From positions 62,001-126,000 of the forward strand of contig NZ_JSZO01000011.1 of the NCBI RefSeq assembly GCF_000801955.1: DNA of 64,000 bases, read 5' to 3'. Below are positions 35,914 through 44,204 of the stretch, piece after piece. Both the position numbers and the translations under genes were made by a program. This DNA comes from Ralstonia sp. A12 (GTDB lineage Bacteria > Pseudomonadota > Gammaproteobacteria > Burkholderiales > Burkholderiaceae). Each line of letters opens with the position of its first letter. Position 1 is the stretch's first letter. Under the pieces are notes generated by a model. It saw only the letters and a program-made list of their open reading frames with translations. It was not told the origin of the DNA and ran no database searches.

Positions 35914-36859
35914 GTGGGCTCCCAAGCTGCGCGAGCGCAATCCGCACGGCCTTGACGACTTCCGGGTCGCCATCGGATTCCGCTGCGTGCAATGCAGGTA
36001 GCGCACTGGCGCTGCCGATTTCACCCAAGGCCAGCGCAGCCTCTTTGCGCAGATTGCTGATCGGGTGCGTGAGCAAGGCGGCAAGGATGTCGACGGCGTG
36101 TGTGGCGCGCCAGCGGCCCAGTGCTCGGGCAACTTGCAGGCGGACTTGCCAGTAGTCGTCGGCCAGTGCTTCACCCAACGCGCGGGTGACATCGGCGTTG
36201 GGTGCCAGCGTGCGCAGCTTGCCGAGCGTGGCGGCCGCTTCCTCACGCACACGCCAGACCGGGTCACGCAGCGCATCCAGCAGCGCAGGCAAGACGGATG
36301 CATCGCTTGCCAAGCCGAGTGCGCCGGCGGCTGCGCGGCGCACTTCGGCATCGGTATCGCCGCGCGCGCGTTCTGCCAATGCCGGCAATGCGGCCACCTG
36401 CTTGCGCCAGCCCAGCACGGTTACCGCTTCACGGCGCACGGTGGCTTCGGTGTCTTGCAGTGCGGCCAGCGCCGGGGCGTCGGCCTCGGACACACGCAGC
36501 TCGCGCAAACCACGCAACGCTGCGGCACGGACGAAGGCATCTGCGTGAGCAACGTACGGCAGTAGCGCGGGCGCAGATTCGGGCGATTTCAATTCACCCA
36601 ACCCGAGCGCCGCTGCGTCACGCACAGCGGCGTCGTGGTCTTCCAGTGCGCGCGCCAGCGCGGCCACGGTGTCAGGCTGTTCCCACGTTGCCAGAATGCG
36701 CGCGGCTTCAAACCGCACATCGGGCGATGGGTCTTCCGCCAGCAGTGCAATCACCTCGGGCAGTACGTCGGCGTCTTCTTCATCGGCAAGCTGCAGGAGT
36801 GCGACGCGGCGTGTGGCGGCATCCGTGTCGCGCAGACGGATCAGAGTCGTTGTCGTCAT
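35900..36859 (-). CDS. HEAT-repeat (PBS lyase-type) protein
   Basis: A 319-residue alpha-solenoid of about nine HEAT/PBS-lyase repeats, for example DVRFEAARILATWEQPDTVA, VRDAAALGLGELKSPESAP and VRREAVTVLGWRKQVAALP. Such proteins are scaffolds or, in phycobilisomes, chromophore lyases. The ATG at 36859 follows TTGAGG, with a GTG at 36865 as alternative. It lies between the ferredoxin and DUF971 genes, all tightly spaced, suggesting a scaffold for the flavoprotein/ferredoxin complex or its maturation. Confidence 0.88.
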   Translation of the reverse strand: MTTTTLIRLRDTDAATRRVALLQLADEEDADVLPEVIALLAEDPSPDVRFEAARILATWEQPDTVAALARALEDHDAAVRDAAALGLGELKSPESAPALLPYVAHADAFVRAAALRGLRELRVSEADAPALAALQDTEATVRREAVTVLGWRKQVAALPALAERARGDTDAEVRRAAAGALGLASDASVLPALLDALRDPVWRVREEAAATLGKLRTLAPNADVTRALGEALADDYWQVRLQVARALGRWRATHAVDILAALLTHPISNLRKEAALALGEIGSASALPALHAAESDGDPEVVKAVRIALAQLGSPHARA

Positions 36860-36866
36860 CAGCACC

Positions 36867-37112
36867 TCAACGCAGCAGATAGGGAATGTCGACCTTCACC
36901 GCGCCGGTTGGGCAGTCCTGTTCGCAGGGCATGCAGTACCAGCACTCGTCGAATTGCATGAAGGCTTTGCCCTTGGTCAGGTCAATGGCGAGCAGGTCGA
37001 GCGGGCAGACGTCAACGCACACCGTGCAGCCTTTGTCGGCAATGCACTTGGCTTCGTCAATGGTGACCGGTGCGCTGCTGCGCGAGGCGATGTCGTGGGG
37101 CGTGAATGGCAT
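36867..37112 (-). CDS. 2[4Fe-4S] ferredoxin, AprB-like
   Basis: An 81-residue ferredoxin with two cluster motifs, CIADKGCTVCVDVCP and CWYCMPCEQDCP. The spacing, the short connecting segment and the tail ending DIPYLLR resemble the beta subunit of adenylylsulfate reductase (AprB) more than generic bacterial ferredoxins. It is encoded 18 bases after the AprA-like flavoprotein, so the two probably form an electron-transfer complex. The organism group is not known for dissimilatory sulfate metabolism, so the substrate is open. Confidence 0.88.
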   Translation of the reverse strand: MPFTPHDIASRSSAPVTIDEAKCIADKGCTVCVDVCPLDLLAIDLTKGKAFMQFDECWYCMPCEQDCPTGAVKVDIPYLLR

Positions 37113-37130
37113 GGCGATCGCTCCTCAATC

Positions 37131-38864
37131 TCATGCGGCTTGTGGGATGCGCAGATGTGCGTAGGCGTTGACACTTTGCGTGCCGTGCACATCGACGGGG
37201 ATCACGTAGGGCTCGACGGCCTGCTTGCGGCTGACCATCGCGCCCTGCGCGTCTTTGTAGAGGCGCGTGTGGCAGAACCAGTTGGCGTCGTCGCGCGCGG
37301 GGTAGTCCACGCGGTGGTGGTAGAGGCCCCAGCGGCTTTCCGTGCGGAAGAGCGAGGCACGCGCGGCCATCTCCGCGCAGTCGCGGATGAAGCTGACTTC
37401 CATTGCACGCATCAGCTCGTGCGGGTTGCGCGCGTGCAGGTGCGTGATGTCTTCGGCAATTTCGTCGAAGCGGCGCAGGCCGATTTCCATCTTGCGCGTG
37501 ACCTTGGGCGGCTGCAGGTAGTCGTTGACCATGCGGCGCAGCTTGTATTCCACCTGCGCCGGAGCAAGGCCGTGGTCACGTTGCAGTGGCGCGAAGATGC
37601 GCGCGCGCTCGTGGGCGATCTGCTCGTCGTCGACGCGTACCTCACCTTGTTTTCCGGCAATGTAGTCCGCCGCGTTCTGCCCGGCAAACCAGCCGTAGGT
37701 GAACGCGCCCAGCATGTAGTTGTGCGGCACGGCGGCCATGTCGCCTGCAGAGTAGAGGCCGGGCACCGTCGTCTCCGCACGCGCGTTGACGTGCACGCCC
37801 GATGCGCTGTGCCCGCTGCAGAAGCCGATTTCGGAGATGTGCATCTCCACCATCTGCGTGCGGTAGTCGGTGCCGCGCCCGGCGTGGAAGCGGCCGCGGC
37901 TCGGGCGCTCGTTGGTGTGCAAGATGGTCTCGATGGTCTGGATGGTTTCTTCGGCCAGGTGGTCGAGCTTGAGGAACACGGGGCCCTTGCCGCCCTGCAA
38001 CTCCTGGTAGAACTCCCACATCATCTGACCACTCCAGTAGTCGCACTGGATGAAGCGTTCGCCGCGTGCGTTGGCGGTGAAGCCGCCCAGCGGGCCGGTG
38101 ACGTAGGCACAGGCGGGGCCGTTGTAGTCTTTGATGAGCGGGTTGATCTGGAAGCATTCCAGGTTGGATAGCTCTGCACCGGCGTGGTACGCCATCGCAT
38201 AGCCATCGCCCGCGTTGGTGGGGTTCTCGTAGGTGCCCATGAGGTAACCGGATGCGGGCAAGCCAAGCCGCCCGGCTGCGCCGCAACTCAGTACCACGGC
38301 CTTCGCGCGCACAACGAGAAAATCCGCCGTGCGGCAATCGAAGCCGAGCACGCCGCACGCCGCGCCGTCGGCATCCGTCAACACACGTGTGACGACGATG
38401 CGGTTGGTGATCTCCACCCGCGCGCGCTTGAGCTGTCGATACAACACCTTCTTGATGTCGTGCCCCTCCGGCATTGGCAACACGTAGCTACCCATGTGGT
38501 GGACCTTCTTGACGGCATAGTCGCCCGTCTCGTCCTTCTCGAACTTCACGCCCCAGCGGTCCAACTGCTCGATGGTGGCAAAGCTGTGCTGCGCATACGC
38601 GTACACGGCAGATTGATCGACGATGCCGTCATTGGCCAGCGTGATCTCGCGCGTGTATTGCTCGGGTGTGGCGTGGCCGGGAATGACCGCGTTGTTCAGA
38701 CCGTCCATGCCCATCGAGATAGCGCCGCTGCGTTTCACATGCGCCTTGTCGATCAGCAGCACGCGCAGCGCGGGGTTGCGTTCCTTGGCCTTGATGGCAG
38801 CCATGGGGCCGGCGGTGCCGCCGCCCACGATGACGAGGTCGTACTCCAGTTCCTGCGTGTTCAT
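37131..38864 (-). CDS. FAD-dependent oxidoreductase, AprA/SdhA-like
   Basis: A 577-residue flavoprotein of the fumarate reductase/succinate dehydrogenase superfamily. The FAD site is VIVGGGTAGPMAAIKAKER; other family segments are KRSGAISMGMDGLNNAVIPG, VVLSCGAAGRLGLP, and GLYSAGDMAAVPHNYMLGAF. The pattern, with a following AprB-like ferredoxin, resembles adenylylsulfate reductase alpha subunits. It has no signal peptide, so it is cytoplasmic. The start overlaps the GntR-gene stop (ATGA). The substrate cannot be told; sulfur or organosulfur chemistry is one guess from the resemblance. Confidence 0.9.
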   Translation of the reverse strand: MNTQELEYDLVIVGGGTAGPMAAIKAKERNPALRVLLIDKAHVKRSGAISMGMDGLNNAVIPGHATPEQYTREITLANDGIVDQSAVYAYAQHSFATIEQLDRWGVKFEKDETGDYAVKKVHHMGSYVLPMPEGHDIKKVLYRQLKRARVEITNRIVVTRVLTDADGAACGVLGFDCRTADFLVVRAKAVVLSCGAAGRLGLPASGYLMGTYENPTNAGDGYAMAYHAGAELSNLECFQINPLIKDYNGPACAYVTGPLGGFTANARGERFIQCDYWSGQMMWEFYQELQGGKGPVFLKLDHLAEETIQTIETILHTNERPSRGRFHAGRGTDYRTQMVEMHISEIGFCSGHSASGVHVNARAETTVPGLYSAGDMAAVPHNYMLGAFTYGWFAGQNAADYIAGKQGEVRVDDEQIAHERARIFAPLQRDHGLAPAQVEYKLRRMVNDYLQPPKVTRKMEIGLRRFDEIAEDITHLHARNPHELMRAMEVSFIRDCAEMAARASLFRTESRWGLYHHRVDYPARDDANWFCHTRLYKDAQGAMVSRKQAVEPYVIPVDVHGTQSVNAYAHLRIPQAA

Positions 38865-39649
38865 ACGGTGCCTTGCAAAGGGAAGATGGATTGGGCCGAT
38901 GCGGCCACCTGCCGGTCCAGCCGCAGACGGTACTGGAAGGCATCGCCGCGGAAATACAGGCGTTCAAAGTCGATGGGGTTGCCGTGCGCGTCGTGCGTGA
39001 GGCGCTCTACGCGCAGGATGGGTGCGCCTGCACCTACGTCGAGTGCCGTTGCTGTTGCGTGATCCGCCAGCGCGGCATCAATGGCCAGTGTGGCGTGGCC
39101 GAGCGGCACGCCCGCGTCCTGCTCCAGCACGAGAAAGACATCGCGCGTTGCCAGGTCTGCGCGGGCAACGACGTGGCCGAGCGTTTCCGGCAGCCACGTC
39201 ACCTCCAGCGACACTGGCGCGCGATCGAGCAGCCGCACACGATGCAATTCAGTCACCAACGTGCCGGGCGCGAGCTGCAGTGCCTGTGCCACGTCAACGG
39301 GCGCGGGCACCGTTTCCAACCGCAGCACGCGGTTGTGGATGCTGTGGCCCTGCGCAGACATCGCCTCCGCAAAGCCCTGCAGCGCCGTCACGTTCTGGAA
39401 GGCCTTGGGTTGGCTGACAAACGTGCCCTTGCCGTGGCGGCGGAAGATCAGCCCTTCGTTCTGCAGATCGGCCAGCGCCTGGCGCACGGTGATGCGGCTG
39501 GCGCCAAACTGCTCGCACAGCGCGGCTTCAGACGGCAGCAACGTATCGGGCGCGGCTTGCCCGCTGAGGATGCTCTCGCGCAGCGCGCCCTTGATTCGCT
39601 CATAGAGCGGCGGCGCTTGCAGGCGGGGGGAGGGTGGGGACGTCGTCAT
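38861..39649 (-). CDS. GntR-family regulator (HutC/UTRA type)
   Basis: A 262-residue repressor with an N-terminal winged helix (LPSEAALCEQFGASRITVRQ, ALADLQNEGLIFRRHGKGTF) and a UTRA-type effector domain (residues about 95-245, ILRVERLTHDAHGNPIDFER). It is the first gene of the flavoprotein-ferredoxin-HEAT-DUF971 operon and overlaps the flavoprotein start by four bases, so it probably controls its own operon in response to a pathway metabolite. Confidence 0.92.
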   Translation of the reverse strand: MTTSPPSPRLQAPPLYERIKGALRESILSGQAAPDTLLPSEAALCEQFGASRITVRQALADLQNEGLIFRRHGKGTFVSQPKAFQNVTALQGFAEAMSAQGHSIHNRVLRLETVPAPVDVAQALQLAPGTLVTELHRVRLLDRAPVSLEVTWLPETLGHVVARADLATRDVFLVLEQDAGVPLGHATLAIDAALADHATATALDVGAGAPILRVERLTHDAHGNPIDFERLYFRGDAFQYRLRLDRQVAASAQSIFPLQGTV

Positions 39650-39772
39650 CTTGGGGGTGCACGTGTCAACTCGTCATAACAAGTGCGCCCAGTCTAAAAA
39701 GACGACGTTGGCAGGGGAACGAAGCTTTTTCGATATGGTTCTGCGGTTTTCTTTGGTGCTTGAAAAGGTTGT

Positions 39773-39804
39773 GTTGCGCAACTATATTGGTTGCTCAGTG
39801 CAAC
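39773..39804 (+). promoter_or_regulatory. Tandem palindromes upstream of the MarR-acetyltransferase gene
   Basis: GTTGCGCAAC (39773-39782, perfect palindrome) and GTTGCTCAGTGCAAC (39790-39804, perfect 5-bp arms GTTGC/GCAAC) lie 15-46 bases before the ATG at 39819. The repeated half-site GTTGC in an AT-richer control region fits an autoregulatory MarR-type operator. Confidence 0.55.
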
Positions 39805-39818
39805 TTGTTGAGGTTGGC

Positions 39819-40808
39819 ATGGATTTCATCGAGACACCCGCGCAATCGCGCGAGCAGACCATCCGTGAGCTGCGCGAGGTCTCGCGCAAGCTCGTGCGCG
39901 AACTGGGCTTCATGCGCAACACGCTGGCGGAGAGTGACTTAGCGCCCTCTGCGGTGCATGCAGTGCTGGAGATTGCCGGGGCACCGGGCATTCCAGCACG
40001 GGATCTGGCCGAGCTGTTGCGGCTGGACAAGTCGAGCACCAGCCGTCAGGTCACGCGCCTGGAATCCGCCGGGCTGATCGAGCGCCGCACCAGCAGTGAC
40101 GATGCGCGCTCTTCCGAGCTGTACCTGACCAAGACCGGCCAGCAACTGCGGCGTAAGATCGACGCGTTTGCATCGGACCAAGTCTCCAACGCGCTGCGTC
40201 ACCTCACCCCGGCAGATCAGCAACGGTTGGTCGCATCCCTGTCGCAATACGTCAGCGCGCTGGCCGATGACAACGACCACAAGCCGCAGCAAGGCACCGC
40301 AGATACCGGCCCCCAGATCGTGCAAGGCTACGTGCCCGGCTGCATTGGCGACATTGCAAGTCTGCACGGCCGGTTCTATGCGCAGCACTGGGGGTTTGGT
40401 GTGTTCTTCGAACGCCGGGTCGCGACCGAACTGGCCGACTTTGCGCAATCCCTGCCCGATCCGAACAAGGCGCTCTGGCTGTGCGTGGAAAACGGCCGCT
40501 GCCTCGCATCGCTGGCCATCGATGGCAACCCTCACTATCGTGCTGCGCATCTGCGGTGGTTTATCGTGGATGACGCATTGCGTGGCACGGGCGTCGGCCG
40601 CAAGCTCATGTCGCAAGCCATGCAGTTTGTCGACGCTCGCTTTGATGAAACCTATCTGAATACCTTCAAGGGTCTGGATGCAGCCCGCCACCTGTACGAA
40701 TCATTCGGCTTTGAACTCACGCAGGAAGAAGAGGGTACGCAGTGGGGCAGCACTGTGACTGAACAGCAATTCCGCCGCCGCGCACACGCGCAAGGAGACC
40801 GTACGTGA
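39819..40808 (+). CDS. MarR regulator fused to a GNAT acetyltransferase
   Basis: A 329-residue fusion: a MarR winged-helix domain (residues about 1-150; AVHAVLEIAGAPGIPARDLA, LRLDKSSTSRQVTRLESAGL) and a C-terminal GNAT domain (about 180-320) with the acetyl-CoA loop LRGTGVGRKLMSQAMQF and YLNTFKGLDAARHLYESFGF. Such fusions are known. The ATG at 39819 follows TTGAGG. Its stop overlaps the GTG start of the arylamine N-acetyltransferase (GTGA), so regulator and enzyme are coupled, probably against an aromatic amine or antibiotic. Confidence 0.9.
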   Translation: MDFIETPAQSREQTIRELREVSRKLVRELGFMRNTLAESDLAPSAVHAVLEIAGAPGIPARDLAELLRLDKSSTSRQVTRLESAGLIERRTSSDDARSSELYLTKTGQQLRRKIDAFASDQVSNALRHLTPADQQRLVASLSQYVSALADDNDHKPQQGTADTGPQIVQGYVPGCIGDIASLHGRFYAQHWGFGVFFERRVATELADFAQSLPDPNKALWLCVENGRCLASLAIDGNPHYRAAHLRWFIVDDALRGTGVGRKLMSQAMQFVDARFDETYLNTFKGLDAARHLYESFGFELTQEEEGTQWGSTVTEQQFRRRAHAQGDRT

Positions 40809-41614
40809 CATCGCAGATCAACCTGGACGCCTACTTCAACCGAATCCAATGGGGCGGCGATACCCGCCCAACGTACGACACGCTCGCGCAGTTGGTGCGC
40901 GCGCATATGCGGCACATTCCGTTCGAGAACCTCGACGTGCTGCTCGGGCGCGGTATTCGGATTGATCTGGAGAGCATCCAGAACAAGCTCGTCCATGCAC
41001 GCCGGGGTGGCTACTGCTTTGAGCACGAGACGTTGTTTGCGGCAGTGTTGGAGCAACTCGGCTTTCAACCGGTGCGGCATTCATCGCGCGTGGTGCTGCT
41101 GTTTCCGCGCACTGAAGCCGCGCGCACCCACATGTTCCTGACCGTGCCGCTGCCCGAAGGCACCTTCGTCGTCGACGTGGGCTTTGGCTCGTTGGCGCCG
41201 CGCGTGCCGGTGCCGCTGGACGGCACGCAGGTCAGCATCGATGGCGAATTGCACTGGATGGTGCGCGATGGAGACCATTGGGTGCTGCGCGCGCAGGTGC
41301 GCAGCGATACGCCGGTCGATGCGTGGGTCACCACGTTGGAACAGGACTACCCGGTCGACTTCGAGATGGCGAACCACTACACGTCTACGTATCCAGCGTC
41401 GCCGTTTATGAATCGCATCTTGATGCGTGCCATCACTGATGAGGGGCGGGTGACGGTGATGAATCGGGATGCGACGATTTGGCGTGGGAATACGCCGCAT
41501 AAGTTTGAATTGGAGGATCGGCGGGCGTTGCGGGATCTGCTGGCCGAATATTTCGGCATCGATTTGCCGGAGGTGGAGGGGATGCGGGTGCCGGGGGTTC
41601 CGGAGTGGGCGTGA
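40805..41614 (+). CDS. Arylamine N-acetyltransferase
   Basis: A 269-residue NAT enzyme that transfers acetyl from acetyl-CoA to arylamines or hydrazines through a Cys-His-Asp triad. All three are visible: Cys in HARRGGYCFEHETLF, His in ARTHMFLTVPLP, and Asp in VVDVGFGSLAPR. The N-terminal HIPFENLDVLLG motif is typical. The length is normal. The GTG start overlaps the upstream MarR-GNAT stop, so expression depends on that gene. Confidence 0.95.
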   Translation: MTSQINLDAYFNRIQWGGDTRPTYDTLAQLVRAHMRHIPFENLDVLLGRGIRIDLESIQNKLVHARRGGYCFEHETLFAAVLEQLGFQPVRHSSRVVLLFPRTEAARTHMFLTVPLPEGTFVVDVGFGSLAPRVPVPLDGTQVSIDGELHWMVRDGDHWVLRAQVRSDTPVDAWVTTLEQDYPVDFEMANHYTSTYPASPFMNRILMRAITDEGRVTVMNRDATIWRGNTPHKFELEDRRALRDLLAEYFGIDLPEVEGMRVPGVPEWA

Positions 41615-41655
41615 TCAACGCAAGGAGGCCGACGGAGATTGTGGTGCAGGGGCGG

Positions 41656-43332
41656 TCATTTCAAATGCTTGAAGAGCAGGCCTGTTGGCGACATACGTCG
41701 GACTCGATCCTCCTCGGCAATCTCACGAAACCGAGTTTTGATTTCCCTCAGGTTTGGTAGACCCGCAACCCCAAGGACACCGGAAAGTGCGCCCAGCGCT
41801 GGATTGCTCGTTAGAGCTGCGGTGACAGCAATGCCGCCTACCGTAATGCAACTCGCTAGATCGAATCCGTACAGTTTGAGCTTCTTTTGCCTTGCCTCAA
41901 GCAGCGACTTTTGATGAGCGCGAAAAGCGTTATCGAGATTTTCGACAACTTGGTCAGCAGTCCGGAAATAGTTGTTCGGGTCTACACCGATGAGGTTGGT
42001 CACGCCATGACCCAGCATGGCCCGGATTTCTTCAGCAGCTCCTTGTTTGCGTATCTGAACTACTGTCTCCGGTGGTACTTTGCCGAGCCACGACAAATTC
42101 GTGTCCTGTTCGGCGGACAAAGCATGCACGACATGCATGCTTTGGAGTCGCGCAGGATCATTGGTGACTTGGCGACCTTCGTAGTCCAACATCCACGTGT
42201 AGTAGCGCCATGAGGTTTCCGCATTTATGAAAGGTGTGCCACCGACATGGAACGCATTTTCTTGCGCTGCAAGAGCTTGCGGCATTCTTCCCAAGCATGC
42301 ACCGAGCACATGATGGCCAGCACATGTTGCATCCATATCCGGCAGAATGAACTCTCGCTCTGTCATGGCTCGCGTGAGTTGGCGATGAGCGCCTTCTCCC
42401 CATTCTGTGTCGAAGAGAAGACGATCAGGGCCTTTCAGTTCGCTCATGACCTGATCGACCGTCGCAAGAGAAGCACAGAAGTCCGCGAGATCTTCTATTG
42501 ACTCGAATTGGCGACCAAAAAGGTATTGACCATGAGCGCATATCGCGGGTGTCGCTCGTTCAGTCAGCCCCATTTTTCCTTTGCCGTCGAGATCGGTCTC
42601 ATGAGGCAAGATCAAGACTATTGGGGGGCTTACGTCTGCCAGTGCAATGTCCCGATACGACATTGCTGTCAAGGTGTGCTTGATGAATAGCGAGGCAACG
42701 GTCTGGTCAGGTAGGTGACCAATGAGGGGCGATATTCGAGTTATCGGGCAAGGAAGCACTATTGTGTCGACATACAATCCTGCCATTGATACTGCATTTT
42801 CCCAATGTGCAGGAAACAGGTCTCCAGCGAAGGTTGCTTTTAACTGCGGTCCATCCTGAAGATGAAATGCGCCGGACTCGGAAACGGCGCTCCAGAATTC
42901 GTGCAGATTTGCAGCAAGTTCCGGAAGTCCCTTCGTGACCTTTGCAACAAAATCGGGATTCTTTACGGCCAATCTGGCGACATCTGCAGGTGACGCGGAC
43001 TTCTTTTGCATCTCGTCATACAGCCAACCGAGTTCGCGAAAAAGAAGCTCGAAATATATCTCCTGGATTTGCGCCAGGCTGAAGGCAGCCATGCTCTCTT
43101 CCCGGTATTTCATTGCTCGTACAGCCATTGCTGCAGCTCTGATGCGCCCATCGACTGAGGCGGGGTCAACGAGTCCGTCAGGGCGTAACCTGATCGCTTC
43201 CCAGCTTTGCTTGAAACCATCGACGAGATGCGCGGCGAAGTGCATTTTTCCGGCTTCCAGTTTCGTTTTCATTAGGAAGATGCGGTCAGTCAATTCTTGG
43301 ACTTCTTCCTCTGTGTAGATTCTTCCCGCCAT
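41656..43332 (-). CDS. Large protein of unknown function (558 residues)
   Basis: The ATG at 43332 follows GGGAGG and begins MAGRIYTEEEVQELTDRIFL; an upstream in-frame start adds 32 residues without a ribosome site. The protein is mostly helical, with a hydrophobic Gly/Ala segment near the end (ASCITVGGIAVTAALTSNPA) that may be a membrane helix. I recognise no domain. The gene looks lower in GC than its neighbours and stands beside a small-gene cassette and a repeat array, so it is probably acquired. A defence or toxin role is possible but has no direct support. Confidence 0.7.
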   Translation of the reverse strand: MAGRIYTEEEVQELTDRIFLMKTKLEAGKMHFAAHLVDGFKQSWEAIRLRPDGLVDPASVDGRIRAAAMAVRAMKYREESMAAFSLAQIQEIYFELLFRELGWLYDEMQKKSASPADVARLAVKNPDFVAKVTKGLPELAANLHEFWSAVSESGAFHLQDGPQLKATFAGDLFPAHWENAVSMAGLYVDTIVLPCPITRISPLIGHLPDQTVASLFIKHTLTAMSYRDIALADVSPPIVLILPHETDLDGKGKMGLTERATPAICAHGQYLFGRQFESIEDLADFCASLATVDQVMSELKGPDRLLFDTEWGEGAHRQLTRAMTEREFILPDMDATCAGHHVLGACLGRMPQALAAQENAFHVGGTPFINAETSWRYYTWMLDYEGRQVTNDPARLQSMHVVHALSAEQDTNLSWLGKVPPETVVQIRKQGAAEEIRAMLGHGVTNLIGVDPNNYFRTADQVVENLDNAFRAHQKSLLEARQKKLKLYGFDLASCITVGGIAVTAALTSNPALGALSGVLGVAGLPNLREIKTRFREIAEEDRVRRMSPTGLLFKHLK

Positions 43333-43519
43333 TGAGGCCTCCCTAACAGTGCTGGTTTGCATGGCGATTCTATCCCGTGCGTATTGCTTCTCGGCTCGCT
43401 GCATCAACTGAAAGATGATGTAAGCCATTCAGTTTCTGTTGCGCTGTTGGAAGGTGATTCATTAAGAGCCTTTCTTCGCTCTCTTCCCCGCCCGTCTCGG
43501 GGAGAGAAGCTAATTTTTC

Positions 43520-43795
43520 TTATCTACCCCGCCCCCGCTCTAGCTCCTCCAACAACTCCCACCGATACAACTCCACCAACACCCCCTCCAGCGTGGTGAG
43601 CAAATACACCCCAATCCCATCTAAAAACCCCGCGTGGTACTCCGCCGACTTCTCACAGGCGTAGCTCTGAAACTCCCATCGCAGCACCCTCGGCTCAAAC
43701 TGCCGATGCAGCTTCAGCCCCGCCTGCGTCCGCCGCAGAAACTCCCGCGCAGACAGCGCGCCTTTCAGATAGTCCCGGTTGTGTTCAAGCGTCAT
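43520..43795 (-). CDS. Small protein of unknown function (cassette gene)
   Basis: A 91-residue helical, charged protein (MTLEHNRDYLKGALSAREFL, then FEPRVLRWEFQSYACEKSAE and LYRWELLEELERGRGR). The ATG at 43795 overlaps the stop of a 35-residue upstream ORF (ATGA), indicating coupled translation. A decayed copy of its 3' half and following hairpin is at 57669-57805. Family unknown. Confidence 0.6.
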   Translation of the reverse strand: MTLEHNRDYLKGALSAREFLRRTQAGLKLHRQFEPRVLRWEFQSYACEKSAEYHAGFLDGIGVYLLTTLEGVLVELYRWELLEELERGRGR

Positions 43796-43899
43796 CGCGC
43801 ACCTCCGCACACGGCGTGGCGATCAATGCAGGGTGGGGAGGGGAAATATGCGGAGCAGCGTCCGCGAGATGTGGGAACAGCGTGAATCAGTAATGCCAT
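43792..43899 (-). CDS. 35-residue leader ORF coupled to the cassette gene
   Basis: The frame MALLIHAVPTSRGRCSAYFP... runs 35 codons and ends in TGA that overlaps the ATG of the 91-residue gene by four bases. It is preceded by the leader hairpin at 43930-43956. It may be a regulatory leader peptide or simply a coupling ORF. Confidence 0.4.
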   Translation of the reverse strand: MALLIHAVPTSRGRCSAYFPSPPCIDRHAVCGGAR

Positions 43900-43929
43900 C
43901 GTCTTGCCCTCTAACTTTGAGTAAGGGGA

Positions 43930-43956
43930 GCCGCCCACCAGGAGGGGTGGGCGGGC
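43930..43956 (-). promoter_or_regulatory. Leader hairpin of the small-gene cassette
   Basis: GCCGCCCACC and GGGTGGGCGGGC pair around a short loop, about 30 bases upstream (minus strand) of the 35-residue ORF. Its sequence blocks recur at 15249-15294 before another small gene. A further stem (GGCAGGG/CCCTGCC) is at 43998-44021. Confidence 0.45.
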
Positions 43957-44204
43957 ACACGGCAAGGTCTGCAATACCGATCAGATCACACAAGAACCGG
44001 CAGGGCCGAAGCCCTCCCTGCCGGGCCCGCCCATATAGGCGAACGACGGCGCGTCAGTGTCATAACGACACTCACGGTGTGATCTGAATTCGGGATTGCA
44101 GTCCCGGCTGCGCTTGTTTGCGCGAGCGGGGCTGAGTTTAGGGGTGCCGAGCAGCGACGGCAAGTTGGGGTTTCTGGCGGTGCGAGACTCAGAGTGCATC
44201 CGCC

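Noticed and set aside
36669-38171. 500-residue plus-strand frame opposite the flavoprotein operon
   Set aside because: Antisense to the flavoprotein and HEAT genes; Val/Ala/Arg-rich shadow composition.
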